64,000 nucleotides of DNA from Marsupella aquatica (taxonomy: Eukaryota; Marchantiophyta). The notes beneath the pieces are model-generated. The model was not told the DNA's origin, ran no database searches, and saw only the letters and a list, made by a program, of their open reading frames with translations. Location of the stretch: positions 1,984,001 through 2,048,000 of the forward strand of contig OZ316892.1 in assembly GCA_973895155.1 (NCBI GenBank), in the 5' to 3' direction. A program made the position numbers and the translations under genes. Of the stretch, positions 11,801-23,100 are shown piece after piece (the stretch's first letter is position 1; each line of letters starts with the position of its first letter).

Positions 11801-12752
11801 CTGTCACACGGTGAATCTACTCCAAGACCCTCGTGATATCCTCCGAGTCTCCCAGTTATTGTCCATGCTGGAATGTCCTCTTGACTTGAATACAGATCTA
11901 TGTATGCACAAATATGAGGGCCCTTGTTCCACTTCCCGATCAGCTCTGTTCATGATTTCAACTGTTCAGCAAACAAGCTTTCTACAACCTAACCATTGAG
12001 GTCACGAGCATTCTTGCATCTTAACTATGTGATCAGTTCGAGATCGCAACTAGTGCACGGGTTATCATTAAATTGTGACTTAAAACTGACCATAAAGCAC
12101 ACCTGAATTCCCCCGGAAAATGGACATTCCAAATCGTCCACGCATTGGATGTAAAGATTGCTAGCTACAGTATTTCTGCAATTTAGAATTGATTGATTGA
12201 ATTTTGCGAAGCAGGCACTAGTAATTCTGTCTCGACTTCAGATCATTTGCCTCAAGATTTCTTGCATCCAGCGGCTGTTGCATGGAGAGCACTCTAGAAA
12301 CAAAAATGATTTGGCATAGGATTCAACTTGCTTGCCACCCGAGCACAAAACCATCAAAGAATAATTGAAACAAAAAGCTTACTTTCTATGACAGTGCGCT
12401 TTCCTACGCCTCGAGGCCCATGCAAAATTAATGGCTGCGCCACAGTTGGATGCTCGGCGTAGCTTTTCAATAAAGTTTCTAGAATAGGCCTTTGAATTAT
12501 TGTCCACGGTGCGCTTGTCCCGACCGTACTTGTCCCATCCTCATCTTCCTGTGCTAGAACTCCATCGGCACTAAGGGTAGCTGCATTCCTCAAGTTCAAA
12601 GACCTAGTGTCCCTGATGAAGTGCTGATCGAGAGCAGCTGTGGTCTGCCCCAAGAAATCCTGGCAGGGAGGCCTCCAAAGAACCCTAAACCCTGGCCTCC
12701 CAACTCTGAGCATTGCAAACATTGTGCCACCATTCAGATCTACCAATGGCAC
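8799..12752 (-). CDS. Plant-conserved P-loop NTPase, ten exons
   Basis: Phase-consistent exons in transcript order: 12752-12383, 11945-11221, 11099-10936, 10791-10731, 10277-10212, 10075-9930, 9738-9672, 9440-9149, 9046-8994, 8882-8799. They give 2028 nt, about 675 residues. The N terminus is basic and may be organellar; a start at 12722 is also possible. A Walker-A-like motif, LILHGPRGVGKRTVIE, spans the exon 1/2 junction. Later blocks (LALAKKILKLQEDWR, PKLVINNLELLRN, ILVSSDSYYS, VLGWTPKEAEVHLVP, ILGPTARHLAEL, WRHPPGD) resemble an uncharacterised plant-wide family of P-loop proteins as I recall it. The exact reaction is unknown. The Walker motif has Arg where Ser/Thr is expected. The last acceptor could instead be at 8927, adding 15 residues. 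Confidence 0.8.
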
Positions 12753-12899
12753 ACGACCACAGAACTTGCTTCTCCGGCACGTACTCGAGAATTGTCCACA
12801 AACAGCACCATTTTCTCGCCAATGTAGATCGATCGATCAAACCCCCTCGAGAAAATTGAAGAATCGTCACTCTACGAATTCAGCTGCCGTGAACTTCTC

Positions 12900-13083
12900 G
12901 GAAACACCAAGAATCGTATAATTGCTGCACTTTGAATTGAAAGTTCTCTCCTCAAGACCCTTTGCCCTCATCGAACGACAGTCATCGCGTGCCTCTACTC
13001 AAAGCGCATTGAAATGAATGCTTGGCGTCTGAATTTCGAGCTCTGGTCCTGTGGTGTTGTTTAGAACACCGAGGTTTTCTCGA
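12900..13083. promoter_or_regulatory. Likely promoter/leader region of the P-loop gene
   Basis: This is the short unique segment upstream (minus strand) of the P-loop start, before a repeat field begins at about 13.08 kb. No unambiguous TATA or motif was identified. Its role is inferred from position only. Confidence 0.3.
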
Positions 13084-13625
13084 ATGTTTACTAACTGACG
13101 GAGTCCTTACGGTATTACACTGTATGGTGGTGTCATTTTAATAAGAGATGTGCTATTCAGAGTTTACTGACTGACGGATTCCTTCAAGCCTTATTAAGGT
13201 ATGGTAGTGGGTTGTACTAGGGCGTCTCAAATCTCTTCTTTCTGTCTCAAATCTCTTCTTTCTGTCTCAGATCGCAGTCAGGGACAAATTCCCAGAAAAA
13301 AGTGGCGGACACAAAAATGCATGTTCGCACAACTCCAGACTCCTGACCGAAACTGGTAGTTTTGGGAGTAGTTTTTTACACAAACTTCAAGGTTTGAGAT
13401 ACCCTAATAAGGGATGTGCTATTTACAGTTTACTGACTTACAGTCTTACACTATGGTAGTGTTAATGTAATAAGTGATGCTCTATTTAGTTTACCTGGCT
13501 GATGGATTTCTTACACTCTTACACAGTATGATGGTGTCATTGGAATTAGGGATGTGCTATTTAGAGTTTACTGGCTGACAGAGTCCTGGCTTTACAGTCT
13601 TACACTATGGTGTTGTTGTACTAAG
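13084..13625. repeat. Imperfect tandem repeats (GATGTGCTATTTAGAGTTTACTG), about 75 bp
   Basis: Five or so units contain GTGCTATTYAGAGTTTACTGACTGACGGA.. and TACACTATGGTRGTGT.., separated by AATAAGGGATG. The array is interrupted by a short inverted-repeat element at 13218-13406. Confidence 0.75.
13218..13406. mobile_element. MITE-like element with TAGGGCGTCTCAAA termini
   Basis: This 189-bp segment starts TAGGGCGTCTCAAA and ends TTTGAGATACCCTA, a near-perfect terminal inverted repeat. It interrupts the 75-bp repeats; an uninterrupted unit reads GTTGTACTAAGGG at 13610, consistent with insertion at a TA. A CTCAAATCTCTTCTTTCTGT motif is duplicated inside. The same terminal sequence bounds the element at 45734-46086. 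Confidence 0.75.
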
Positions 13626-13959
13626 GGATTCTACCAGAGCATTTCTACCAGAGCATTTAAAATTGATTGAGCACGTGGTAAATCTGTAATGATCTTCAAT
13701 TTAAAATTTCATTCATTTTGATATTTGTCCAAGTTGTATGATATGTAATTTTATGCATGCATTGTATATGTGCATCCTATACTATAGGAAGGCTTGCAGA
13801 TGCGAGTCAGAACAGCCTTGCTAAAACACTAACAAGCTAGCCAACAACACTCAAAGGCAACCCCATTTTCTTCAAGGTTTCAAAATGACACCTAAATATT
13901 TTTGTCATAGCACATCATAAAAATGCGGCCAAACCATCAATGTAGACTGAGCAGTTTTT

Positions 13960-14220
13960 CTTTTAGTTTTTGGGCATTGGAGCATGCGATTTTGCAGGGA
14001 CCTTGATGCAATGTTTGTTCTTCTTTAGTTTCTGCCATTTGAGCATGCAATTTGCTGGGTCAATGTGGAGGTTGAGGTAAGGTTAAAAGATAGAACAATG
14101 CAAATTGCATGCTCCAATGTCCCAGCAAATTGCATGCTCAAATGGAAGAAACTAAAAGAAGAACAAACATTGCATCAAGGTCCCTGCAGAATTGCATGCT
14201 CCAATGGGCAAAACTAAAAT
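13960..14220. repeat. Long near-perfect inverted repeat (hairpin, arms about 100 nt)
   Basis: The left arm (13960-14063) carries GGAGCATGCGATTTTGCAGG, CTTGATGCAATGTTTGTTC and CCATTTGAGCATGCAATTTG. The right arm (14117-14220) is its reverse complement with few mismatches, around a loop of about 53 nt. An RNA transcribed across it would fold into a long hairpin. No protein is encoded. Confidence 0.9.
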
Positions 14221-14289
14221 AAAAACACATTGCACGGTTCTATCTAAGAGAGATGGGTTATAAGGCCAAGAAGTCCTAAACAATGCACC

Positions 14290-14648
14290 CACCCTAAGGG
14301 CTGTCTTGCATGTGCAAGAGTCCTGAAAAAAGTGACCCTTTGCAGCCCACGGATGTCGGCAAAATACAATCAAGAAGAGCTTACGTGTGCCGTGCTTACT
14401 CAATCGCGTTTACTTCTTCGTCTTTGGCACCGCAAATTGTACAGGGCAGGATCAGCTGCCGTTTTGTTTTATTTGCAGTTCAAAGTTCGGGACCTCAAGG
14501 GCCGGAAAATTCCCGGCCCTTGCCCTTGCATATCCTCTAAAGCCGCTGTCACGACTGCCGGCCTGTCACTGCATTTACAAATGCCACGGGTTTCAGTTTA
14601 GGGCCGGAACACCAAGGACTTGTCACATGCAAGACGGCCCTAAAGGTG
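14290..14648. mobile_element. MITE-like element with CACCYTWAGGGC termini
   Basis: The left end CACCCTAAGGGCTGTCTTGC continues ATGTGCAAGAGTCCT. The right end is AGGACTTGTCACATGC followed by AAGACGGCCCTAAAGGTG. They form terminal inverted repeats of about 35 bp around a roughly 290-bp interior. The open frames inside are not conserved with anything I recognise. No clear target-site duplication was found. Confidence 0.7.
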
Positions 14649-14649
14649 A

Positions 14650-16030
14650 TCCCCTACCCCAAAAAGTGCAATACTTACTCTCTCGAAAAATTTCAAGCAC
14701 TTATAAGTGGGCTTGTCTGTAGCTGTCTGTCATTGTGTTCCTACTGATAAGTGTTCTGGTCATCAGTGATAAGGGAAGAACGAGAATCGTTGCAGTTATC
14801 CAGGCTTTGCGAGTGTGCACTTAGCGAGAGACGACTATGTGTCGTGGGGTACATTTGACTTGGTTTGTGCACAACATGATGACCCAAAACCTGTCAATGC
14901 CACGAGTTACAGTTATTTTTCTACAGCAACTTTTCATTGTTTGACGTTTGTGAAGCACGGTACTCTGTACTTGGGACTTAGCATTCAAGCATTGCAGAAC
15001 CATTTGTAAATGAATTCTGTGGTGATGATGCAAGTCCGATTTTTGGAGAACGGGCACGCTTTGCATGAACAGAACGATACAGAAAAGTAGAAAAGCAAGG
15101 GAGGGAGGGAGTACTGGAGTAGGATGGTCGATCCGCTTTCTGCCTGCCGATTGAAGAAGGCCACCGAATACAATTAGGACAGTGATTATGGGCAGTAGAC
15201 CTGGCTGTAGCTTGGTTGGACAAGTTTAAAAAGATCTGTTGTGACTACCGAAATCAAAGAATGCAATCTACACAAACCACAGTCGGACAACTCCTTCTGC
15301 TATAAATAGTCCGAACGGTTCGTAACGTTCATTGTTAGAGAAGACTTCGATGAATGGCGTCGTGGACTCGTGGCGATGGATCTCGAAGAGACAGTTGGAG
15401 AAAACAGCGGCGCTCTAAAGAAAGGGGCGAAAATCGAGGGAGATTAGCTGAATATCGATGCAGCATTAACTGAAAGGCTGATTCAAGAAGTTGCCCAACG
15501 TGTTCATTCGCCGTCAAGCATTGACCTAGACATTAGAATCAATTGTGGCCTATATTTGATTCGCAAGCCATATATATCGATCTCGTTCGTCTCATGGGTC
15601 ATCACGTTTCGAAGGGGCTTCAAGTTTTAATTCTGTCTACTGTAGCTACCGGCCAGGTGAAGGAGTGGACTACTATTGATCCACCTGAATAATTGCAAAC
15701 CTTTTCTAGGTCGGTAAGGACGTACCGTATTCGAGAGAATAGATTTTAGTCTGAAGCAATGCCAGGCCGGCCTCTTTGAAGTAATACATTGTGCAAGGGG
15801 AGGCAATCTATTAGGAGTCTCAAATACAATGAATTTTTGTGCCTGGATCCAGTTCAGGAATGTTGTGGCTCGGGGCAGTGGGAACAACTGGTCGAGCATC
15901 GATTGTGAGGCCTAACCAGTCTCGTCCGGGAGTCATGACCGAAACAGAAGGCCAACTACTATGAGGAGAGGACCCAATTTCAATGTGTTCATTGAATCAC
16001 GTTGTCATTTTCATACATTGCCTTGACCCT
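14650..16030. other. Intergenic stretch
   Basis: Short open frames on both strands lack domains. GGGAGGGAGGGAG near 15100 is a simple G-rich tract. Nothing else was supported. Confidence 0.4.
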
Positions 16031-16035
16031 TCTCA

Positions 16036-16272
16036 AATCTGAGAACCCAAAAATATCATTAACCTACTACAACCAGTTTTGGTGTGCCCATGAGGTGGTT
16101 TTTCTTTTCAATATTTGAGAGCCCTAGTATAGCTAGATTGTGTTGCTCGGAATGATTTGAGAACCCAAAAATATCACTACCTAACTACACCCAGTTTTGG
16201 TGTGCCCGTGAGATGGTTTTTCTTTTCAATATTTGAGACACCCTAGTATAGCTAGATTGTGTTGCTCTGAAG
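16036..16272. repeat. 118-bp tandem duplication bearing MITE-type ends
   Basis: Two copies (about 16036 and 16154) contain GAGAACCCAAAAATATCA, CAGTTTTGGTGTGCCC and TATTTGAGA(G/C)(A)CCCTAGTATAGC. TTTGAGACACCCTAG matches the right terminus of the TAGGGYGTCTCAAA family, so these are probably tandem truncated derivatives. No matching left terminus was located. Confidence 0.65.
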
Positions 16273-18480
16273 TCTGAACCGCTTGTGTTCTAGTCGATCG
16301 GTCCCCATGAGTTCAACCCAACTAAAGTTCACTCAATTATTCTTTATCACGGCAGCTTCTTTCTGTTAAGCTAATACACTATTTGAAAACCTTGACAACA
16401 GGTGTTCCCCAGTTTAAAGTGTCCTGTTTTTTGACTCCATGTGTCAGGGGAACAGCAGGTGAGGGGAAAAATGGGGTGGAGTTAAATGCCTAGAGTAACA
16501 GGGGAGGTTGCATGATGACAGGGGAACAGCCAGGCAAGGAAAATGTCCACAGGGGCAGTGTACACTTTTCGCCCAGGTCTTCCCGGGAATAACCATCAAA
16601 ATCATTAATAGAGGGATTTGACTCAACCCCTCAGACTTTTTACGTCAATAAAAAATGAACTTGTTTTTCAGGTCAAACGCTTGGCCCCCTTAGGAACTGT
16701 AGTTCTCTGCCTATTGAATGCTACAGTTGTAATCAGTGCAGTTCTCTACCTATTGAATGCTAAAGTTGTTCAATGTATTTGCTAGTTGGTGGGTCCAGGT
16801 TCATATCAAAATATGACAAATACCATGTATGACATCCTTCCAAACCATGAAAAAAAATTAGTTATTTTATTTAGATGAATGAGCGCACATCATATATTCT
16901 CACATTTTGATGTGTGATTATTGGCTGCCCTTCCAGTTTGTACCCTGCCAGCCTGATTCAAGCCACTCATTTAGCCTTTGCCATTTGACAAAAACTGCTT
17001 GTTCCCCCTAGCCGATGCTTCTGTCTATCAACAGCCCATTGCTTCCACCTGTCCAGAGCTTTTCTAGTCTGTTTTTTTAAAGAATGGCAGAGGATGTTTA
17101 AAAATTGCAAAGATGCCCAGTCCAGCCAGCCTCTGGTTGTGATACCCCCTGTCCTGTCACCTTGTACTTGCAGTCATCCAAGTCACACATTTCTGTTCCC
17201 AACTTGGTCGGCATATATACTAGGGAATACAATGTTGCCGTGGTGTTTTTAGTGAAACTAGTGCTTGGGTGTGGAAAATCAGACCAATTCTGTACTTTTC
17301 AGACCTATACGCCCCTTTTTGTTAGCTGTTTTTTGCGCATTCCTTAACCATGCTTGATTTTTACTTTTTGAAAAGTTCACCTGAAGTTGAATGTTACTAT
17401 GCTACTCTAGCCTATTTACTCTACATTGGCCTCTAAGTAATCCTCAAGTTTATCTAACACTGGGCGAGAAACTGGCCCCATGGTACTTGGGGAAGTCACT
17501 TTCATTGGAGTGACCCATCATGAGTGACAAAGTATAGGGTTTAAAACATGATTTTTGAGGAATTCTTTTAAGGAACTTAGTGGAAAGAAAATGGCTGTTG
17601 AATTGAAAGATGTCACGTGTGATCATATGATTAATGTAGTACAACTTCAGTGATGTTCCCCATGAGAAGTGTCTTCCAAATTTCAAATGTCTTTACATGT
17701 GGGCACATCAGCATTTTCCAATCACAAGCAGGGACTTCTATGATTGTGACAATACACAAACATGACAGTGTGTGTGTTTGATTTGATCGAGGCCATGACG
17801 CATTGGTATATTCAAAACATGTAAATTTTCTTCCGTGACCACAAACAAATAATAGTTTTAAATAAATAACCACACAATAAGCTGTCAAATTTCTGAAATA
17901 GATGGATGGGATCTGATGTTGGTGACTCAGTTGATCATTAACAGTGTCTCAAGTCTATTTGGGGCTGAGATTTGTTATATATGGTGCTGCCAAGCTTGGA
18001 GACCTACTCACTATACAAATTTGAAGAAAGTAGATCCCAAAAATTTCCAATGACCCTCATCAAAAAAATCCAATGAAAGAAAGGGAAAGAATAAGTTAGA
18101 TGGGAGTGGGATAGGGAAAAAAATCAAAACAGGCCTAATTGACAAATGATTTTTGTGTTTTAACTGAATCAATTGAGGACTTCAATAAAATCACTATTGA
18201 AAAGTTGTGTAAGAAGCAAACAATAATAAACACCTTGTTCATTTTGCAATGTGGTGACACCATAGTGAGTCAGTGCAAATATAAATCCTCACTAAACCTA
18301 CTAAAGGATGAGAAAATAACTATTTTCAGCGTAGATAATGATCTCTTTGCAGGTGTCAGGGCAATTTTTTTCAATGGATATATTTGAGCAAACCTTTGGC
18401 ACAACAGTTATAAGTGGTTGAATAATTTTTGTATATACGACCATTATTCCAAAATGCAACACTGGGTACACTAACTAATT
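16273..18480. other. Intergenic stretch
   Basis: A short repeat (CAGTTCTCTRCCTATTGAATGCTA) occurs twice at 16690-16760. The rest is AT-rich with only unsupported small open frames. Confidence 0.4.
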
Positions 18481-19170
18481 CGCCATAGAAAGCTATGCTT
18501 TGTAGTTATATATGGTCTAAACTGAAGTCTTTCATGAAAGCTACTCTCTTGACAGGAAGCTGTAATTTAAAACTATGATCTATAGAAAGCTATTCTTTGA
18601 AGTTATATATGATCTTAATTGAAGCCTCAGATCGATACACAGTGAAAGCTACTCCCGTGATAGAAAACTATACTTTGGAGCTATGGTCGATAGAAAGCCT
18701 GCTGTTCTTTGGAGGTCTAAAATGAAGCCTCTCGTGACAGAAAGCTATACAGTAGTTATTTTGGATCTTTGGTTTATAGAAAGCTACTCTTTGGAGTTCT
18801 GGTCTAAAGTGAAGCTACTCTCTTGATAGAAAGCTGTACTGTGGAAAGATGGTCGATAGAAAGCTGTACTGTGGAGGAATGGTCGATAGAAAGCTATTCT
18901 TTGGAGTAATGGTCTGAAGGGAAGCCTCTCACCCGAAAGCTACTCTCGTGATGGAAACCTGTATTTTGGAGCTATCGTCGATAGAAAGCTATTCTTTGGA
19001 GTTATGGTCTACAGTGAAGCCTCTCGTACTTGAAAGCTACTCTTGGGATAGAGAGCTGTACTTTGGAGCTACGCGTTTCTTTGGAGTTATGGGCTGAAGT
19101 GAAGCCTCTTGTGAAAAGCTACTCTCGTGATAGAAAACTATAGTTTGGAGCTATGGTCTAAAGCTAAGCA
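18481..19170. repeat. Satellite-like array (ATAGAAAGCTATTCTTTGGAGT units)
   Basis: About a dozen imperfect blocks alternate GATAGAAAGCT(A/G)TWCTTTGGAG(T/C)TATGG, TGGTCTAAAGTGAAGCCTCT and GAAAGCTACTCTCGTGATAG, giving an approximately 120-bp higher-order unit. The TGGTCTARAGTGAAGCYTCT block is close to the core of the array at 0.37-0.89 kb. No reading frame spans it. Confidence 0.85.
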
Positions 19171-19179
19171 TGTAGACAT

Positions 19180-19370
19180 TGACTCTGGGGTGACGGCTGT
19201 AGACTGTGACGGCAAGTTCGTGACAATGGGTGGCCGCAAGTTTCGGGGTGAAACTGTGATGGCGAGTTCGTGACTCTGGGTGACTGGGTGACAGCAAGTT
19301 CCGGGGTGAGGCACCGGGTGGCGGCAAATTTAGGGGTGATGCAATTTCGGGTGAGCAACGGCGGGCGTCA
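19180..19370. repeat. GTGACGGCAAGTTCSGGG minisatellite
   Basis: Degenerate repeats of GTGAC(G/A)GCAAGTTC and GGGGTGA occur about seven times. Minus-strand open frames over it reflect the repeat and show no recognisable domain. Confidence 0.65.
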
Positions 19371-20119
19371 GCAAAGCTCGGGCAGTCGGGCTTAATAGCA
19401 GCAAAGAAATTCACAGAGCTAGCTAGGTCCAGTATCGAGGCAAAGACTAAATAGCAGCATACATGAAGTGCGCTGCCTCCAGTATCAATGAAAAGGCTAA
19501 ATAGCAGCAAACGAGCAAAGAGACTTCAGCTTGAGCTCCCGTATCGCTCGAGGTATCGCTAACCATCTGTAACGGGTATCATTCTGCATTGATGTGCATC
19601 GATACTAGAGCTCGCGCAGACTGCAAAGAGAGTGTTCCTGTTACTGTATGTGCGCATAAAGAGCTAGAAGAAACCCTTGTGGTCATTAGTGGGTTAGTTG
19701 TTCAGAGGGCAAGCACTCCAATCTAGTTTGATAGCTGAAGGATCGCCTTTTGAGACTCCTCTAGAGAGTGGAGCATGCCAGATCGATTTGTGGTGGCCGA
19801 GTCAAGTTCAGACACAGCACTGTAGCGTATAGCTGAGTGTGGCCGCAATTATACAGAAGCAAGGTCGTCATTTTAAGTAGAAGTCTGTTCGTATCTAGAT
19901 TGAGTGGAACTCGATCTGCGTAGTACATTTCGGCGCTTGTGTGGTCTCTCTTTAACATCATGTATTGACTGGTGTGTGTTTTCTTCCTACTCACTCACAG
20001 AAGGACATTGCCATTGCGACAGAAAGTAAATTTGAGTGAGTAGAGTTTGATCTGGAGACCTTAAATTCTACGCAGCACTCCACACCGCTGTGATCAGGGA
20101 GAGACCATTGTCGATAGTC
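19371..20119. other. Upstream region of the fatty-alcohol oxidase gene
   Basis: A duplicated CCAGTATC(G/A)A..AAAGRCTAAATAGCAGCA segment lies at 19430-19510. The rest is unique sequence expected to hold the FAO promoter and leader. No confident promoter motif was identified. Confidence 0.35.
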
Positions 20120-23100
20120 ATGACAACTACGCAACCAAAATCAGGAGAAGCGGGTACGAGAGTGCATCCCCGCTTGCGGGGCGGGCAACCGCCGCACCCC
20201 CATCAGTGGAATACGGAGCAGATGAGGGCCCTTGCTGCAATGTGCGATACGTTCGTGCCTTCGATTGGTGTGGACCCTGATGATGTGTTCCTAGAGGAGT
20301 CTCGTGCGAAGGGTAGCTTTGACGATGTGGACGCCTTCTACAAACTCTCCGGTTCTGACGTGGGGCTTGCAGTAGAGGTATGGACGTTCTACCCATTCCT
20401 AACGTACAAGACAAATGAATAACTACTTCGCTGTCTTTACATTAAGGTACTTTGTGAATCAATTCTGGGAAGCGTTTCTTAGACACACTCTAGTTCTGAA
20501 GTTGAATACGCTACTCTACGCAAACGAAATTTATCCAACGCAGAATTTAGGATGTCAAAATGGATGATGGAAAACCATCTTGCATGATTATAATTGAAGA
20601 AAGCTTGGCCCTGCTTGTCACGCGTTGTCGTGATGACCAACTCCTGAGGCTGCTGGATATGCGAGCCACTATCTGTACCGACCTCACACACATCGTTCCT
20701 CCTACTTTAAATGGATACATGTCCAAGTCTGCTGAGGCTTCGCTTTCTCGTGAATTAGACTCAATCGAAATTGGCAGCAACGTAAATCCGGACTAAAATC
20801 CTGATTTGGCAGCAGACCAGGGTAGAAAAGAGACGGTTTAGACATGGGAACAGAGTCTCATTATCTACTATGCCTAGATTCCAATATGTACCATGCCTAT
20901 CGTAGATTGCAATATGGAAGATGGTGAGAGGGGGAGAGACGTCACGTTTACGATTCAACGTGATCACGCGTGCATCGAGGTCGCCGTGATTCGGTCACCT
21001 TCGTTAACTTGCTAGGCATTCAGGGGCCGAGACTAGATTAATTGTTGGTATGAGCTTACCGTGAGAGTGCATGCCTGGATCTCACATCCTTTCGTAATTT
21101 GTATGCATTGTGATCTTGCTTCCCCAAGATTCTGAAGCTCATGCAAACCTTGATGGTCGGAGTTGTCCGCGTAGAATGTCTGCTTGTCATAGTGGACTGA
21201 AGTGCATTGCACGATGAACTACAGAACAATAAAAACGGCACAACGGCAGCAGCAGCTGTCTTCATTATGCGTGCATTTTAGTCGCACGGAATCGAGATAT
21301 GAGTCACTCATTGTGTATTTAGACTTAATTGAATGTTAGATAGATGATGAGTCTGTAATTAAAAAACCTCCGGGGAAAATCTTCGTCCATCGTTGAAAGT
21401 GGAATCATCAGAGATTGTAGTGGTAGCGCAAAATAATCCTTCAGAGAAAAGGTGAAGAATTAAAAGAAAGAAAAACAAATTTCAATGTAACGAGGGATGG
21501 TAAGGTGTAGGAGGAAGAGAAGAAGAGAGAATTTTTATTTTATTTTATGGAAGGCATAATCTCGTCATTATGATTGTTTTCCATTGTCGTAGAATGTAAC
21601 AAACATGGAGTTTTAGGAAAGGGATCATTTACAAACAAGTATGCAAAGTGGCAATTTTGCTTTGTGTTAAAAACCTTTATTCTTCTTGTTCACGAATTCA
21701 AAGTATTTGAGAAAAACCGAATGCTACATCGAATGCTGCATTCTGAACGCTGTATCGGGCTTTACCCACTTAAAACTCTGTTTATCTGAAATGCAGGTGG
21801 CAGGGCTAATTAGCGAATCACAGCCTTCGAAGGTTCTGATTATCGTCGGCATTGTGTTGTGGATGCTCACCTCCTCCCTCGGTACCCTGCTTTTGTTTGG
21901 AAGGGTGGGCTTGAGTAGGCGGTATCCATTCATCAAGAGCTTCGTGGACTTCTCTCAGGAGCAGCGAGAGAAGGCAGTGCACAGTTGGATGGACACATCG
22001 CTATCGGTTTTCAACACTTTTTTCAATCTGTTCAGAGGCTTCACTTTGTTCGCCTTCTATGGCAAGGTGAGTGCACGGAAACGAGTTACTCTAGCCGTTA
22101 ATTGGAATGCTAGTTTGAACATGTTTGGTTTACCATAAATTCTGCAGAACATCGTTCGCAGTATATACATTGATTGTTCCAACCGCTAACAGCAATCTTC
22201 TCATTGCTAATGTTTGTTTGAGCTACAGTACTCGTGTTCATCTTTTTTCACTTGTTCTGGTCAAAGACGTGTAACATCCAAGCTCCCAGGCTCCCGCAAG
22301 TTGAGATCTGGAAACCCTGATAATAGACACCACCTACATAATGCCTTCCGACATTACGCTGTGGGAAAGACTTAGGCAATCTCTCAAATACCGAATGCGC
22401 GACTGCACTTGAAGTCCCTCAACAGGAGACTAACTAGAAGATCGAACTGACGGATGTAGAGGAAATCTGTGAAACGGGTGAGTAGCAGATTATTGATCGG
22501 CTAATTAATCGGCAGGGAGACTGGCGGATTTTCCTCGCCGGTAGCTGAACTAGGTATCTATTGCAACGATCAGCGGATTTCTGACCTATTTAGATGTTGA
22601 AAACATCATTCTTGCGATTCGTTAGGTCGCTGAATCCTGATATAGCCTTAGGTTTGTAAGTGCGTTAAAAGAGGAGATGCTGCTCGTCATCTACCTACTA
22701 ACAATAACAATTTTTGCAAGATCTCTCTGTAAGACATATGGTGACTTCCTTGTAGACAGAAAATTGTAGTTTTTATTAGATTTATAGCCTTCAAGCGTCT
22801 TAAGGACAGCTGTAGTTGCCTCATATCAAGGTTTCGAACTCAGTAGAGACTTCGTAAAATAGTTCTCCAACAATTGATACAGGTAGTCCTGAAAATTTTG
22901 TTCTGAGTTGACTCAGAAAATCACTGGGCACCACTAGAGGTGCTGCTGAACACAAATACCTCGAACTATACAACTATTTACTTTGATCTCGATCCTACTA
23001 CTCTGTTGCCATGAGTTCGTCCAGTGAGAACTCATCCTCCTCAATCAATTGTCCATCTTTACCATCCCAGGGCTCTGTCTGAGCAATGGAGATCTCACCT

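Noticed and set aside
20547-20796. 78-codon frames inside FAO intron 1
   Set aside because: FAO exons 1 and 2 join in phase with family-conserved sequence; the intronic frames have no homology.
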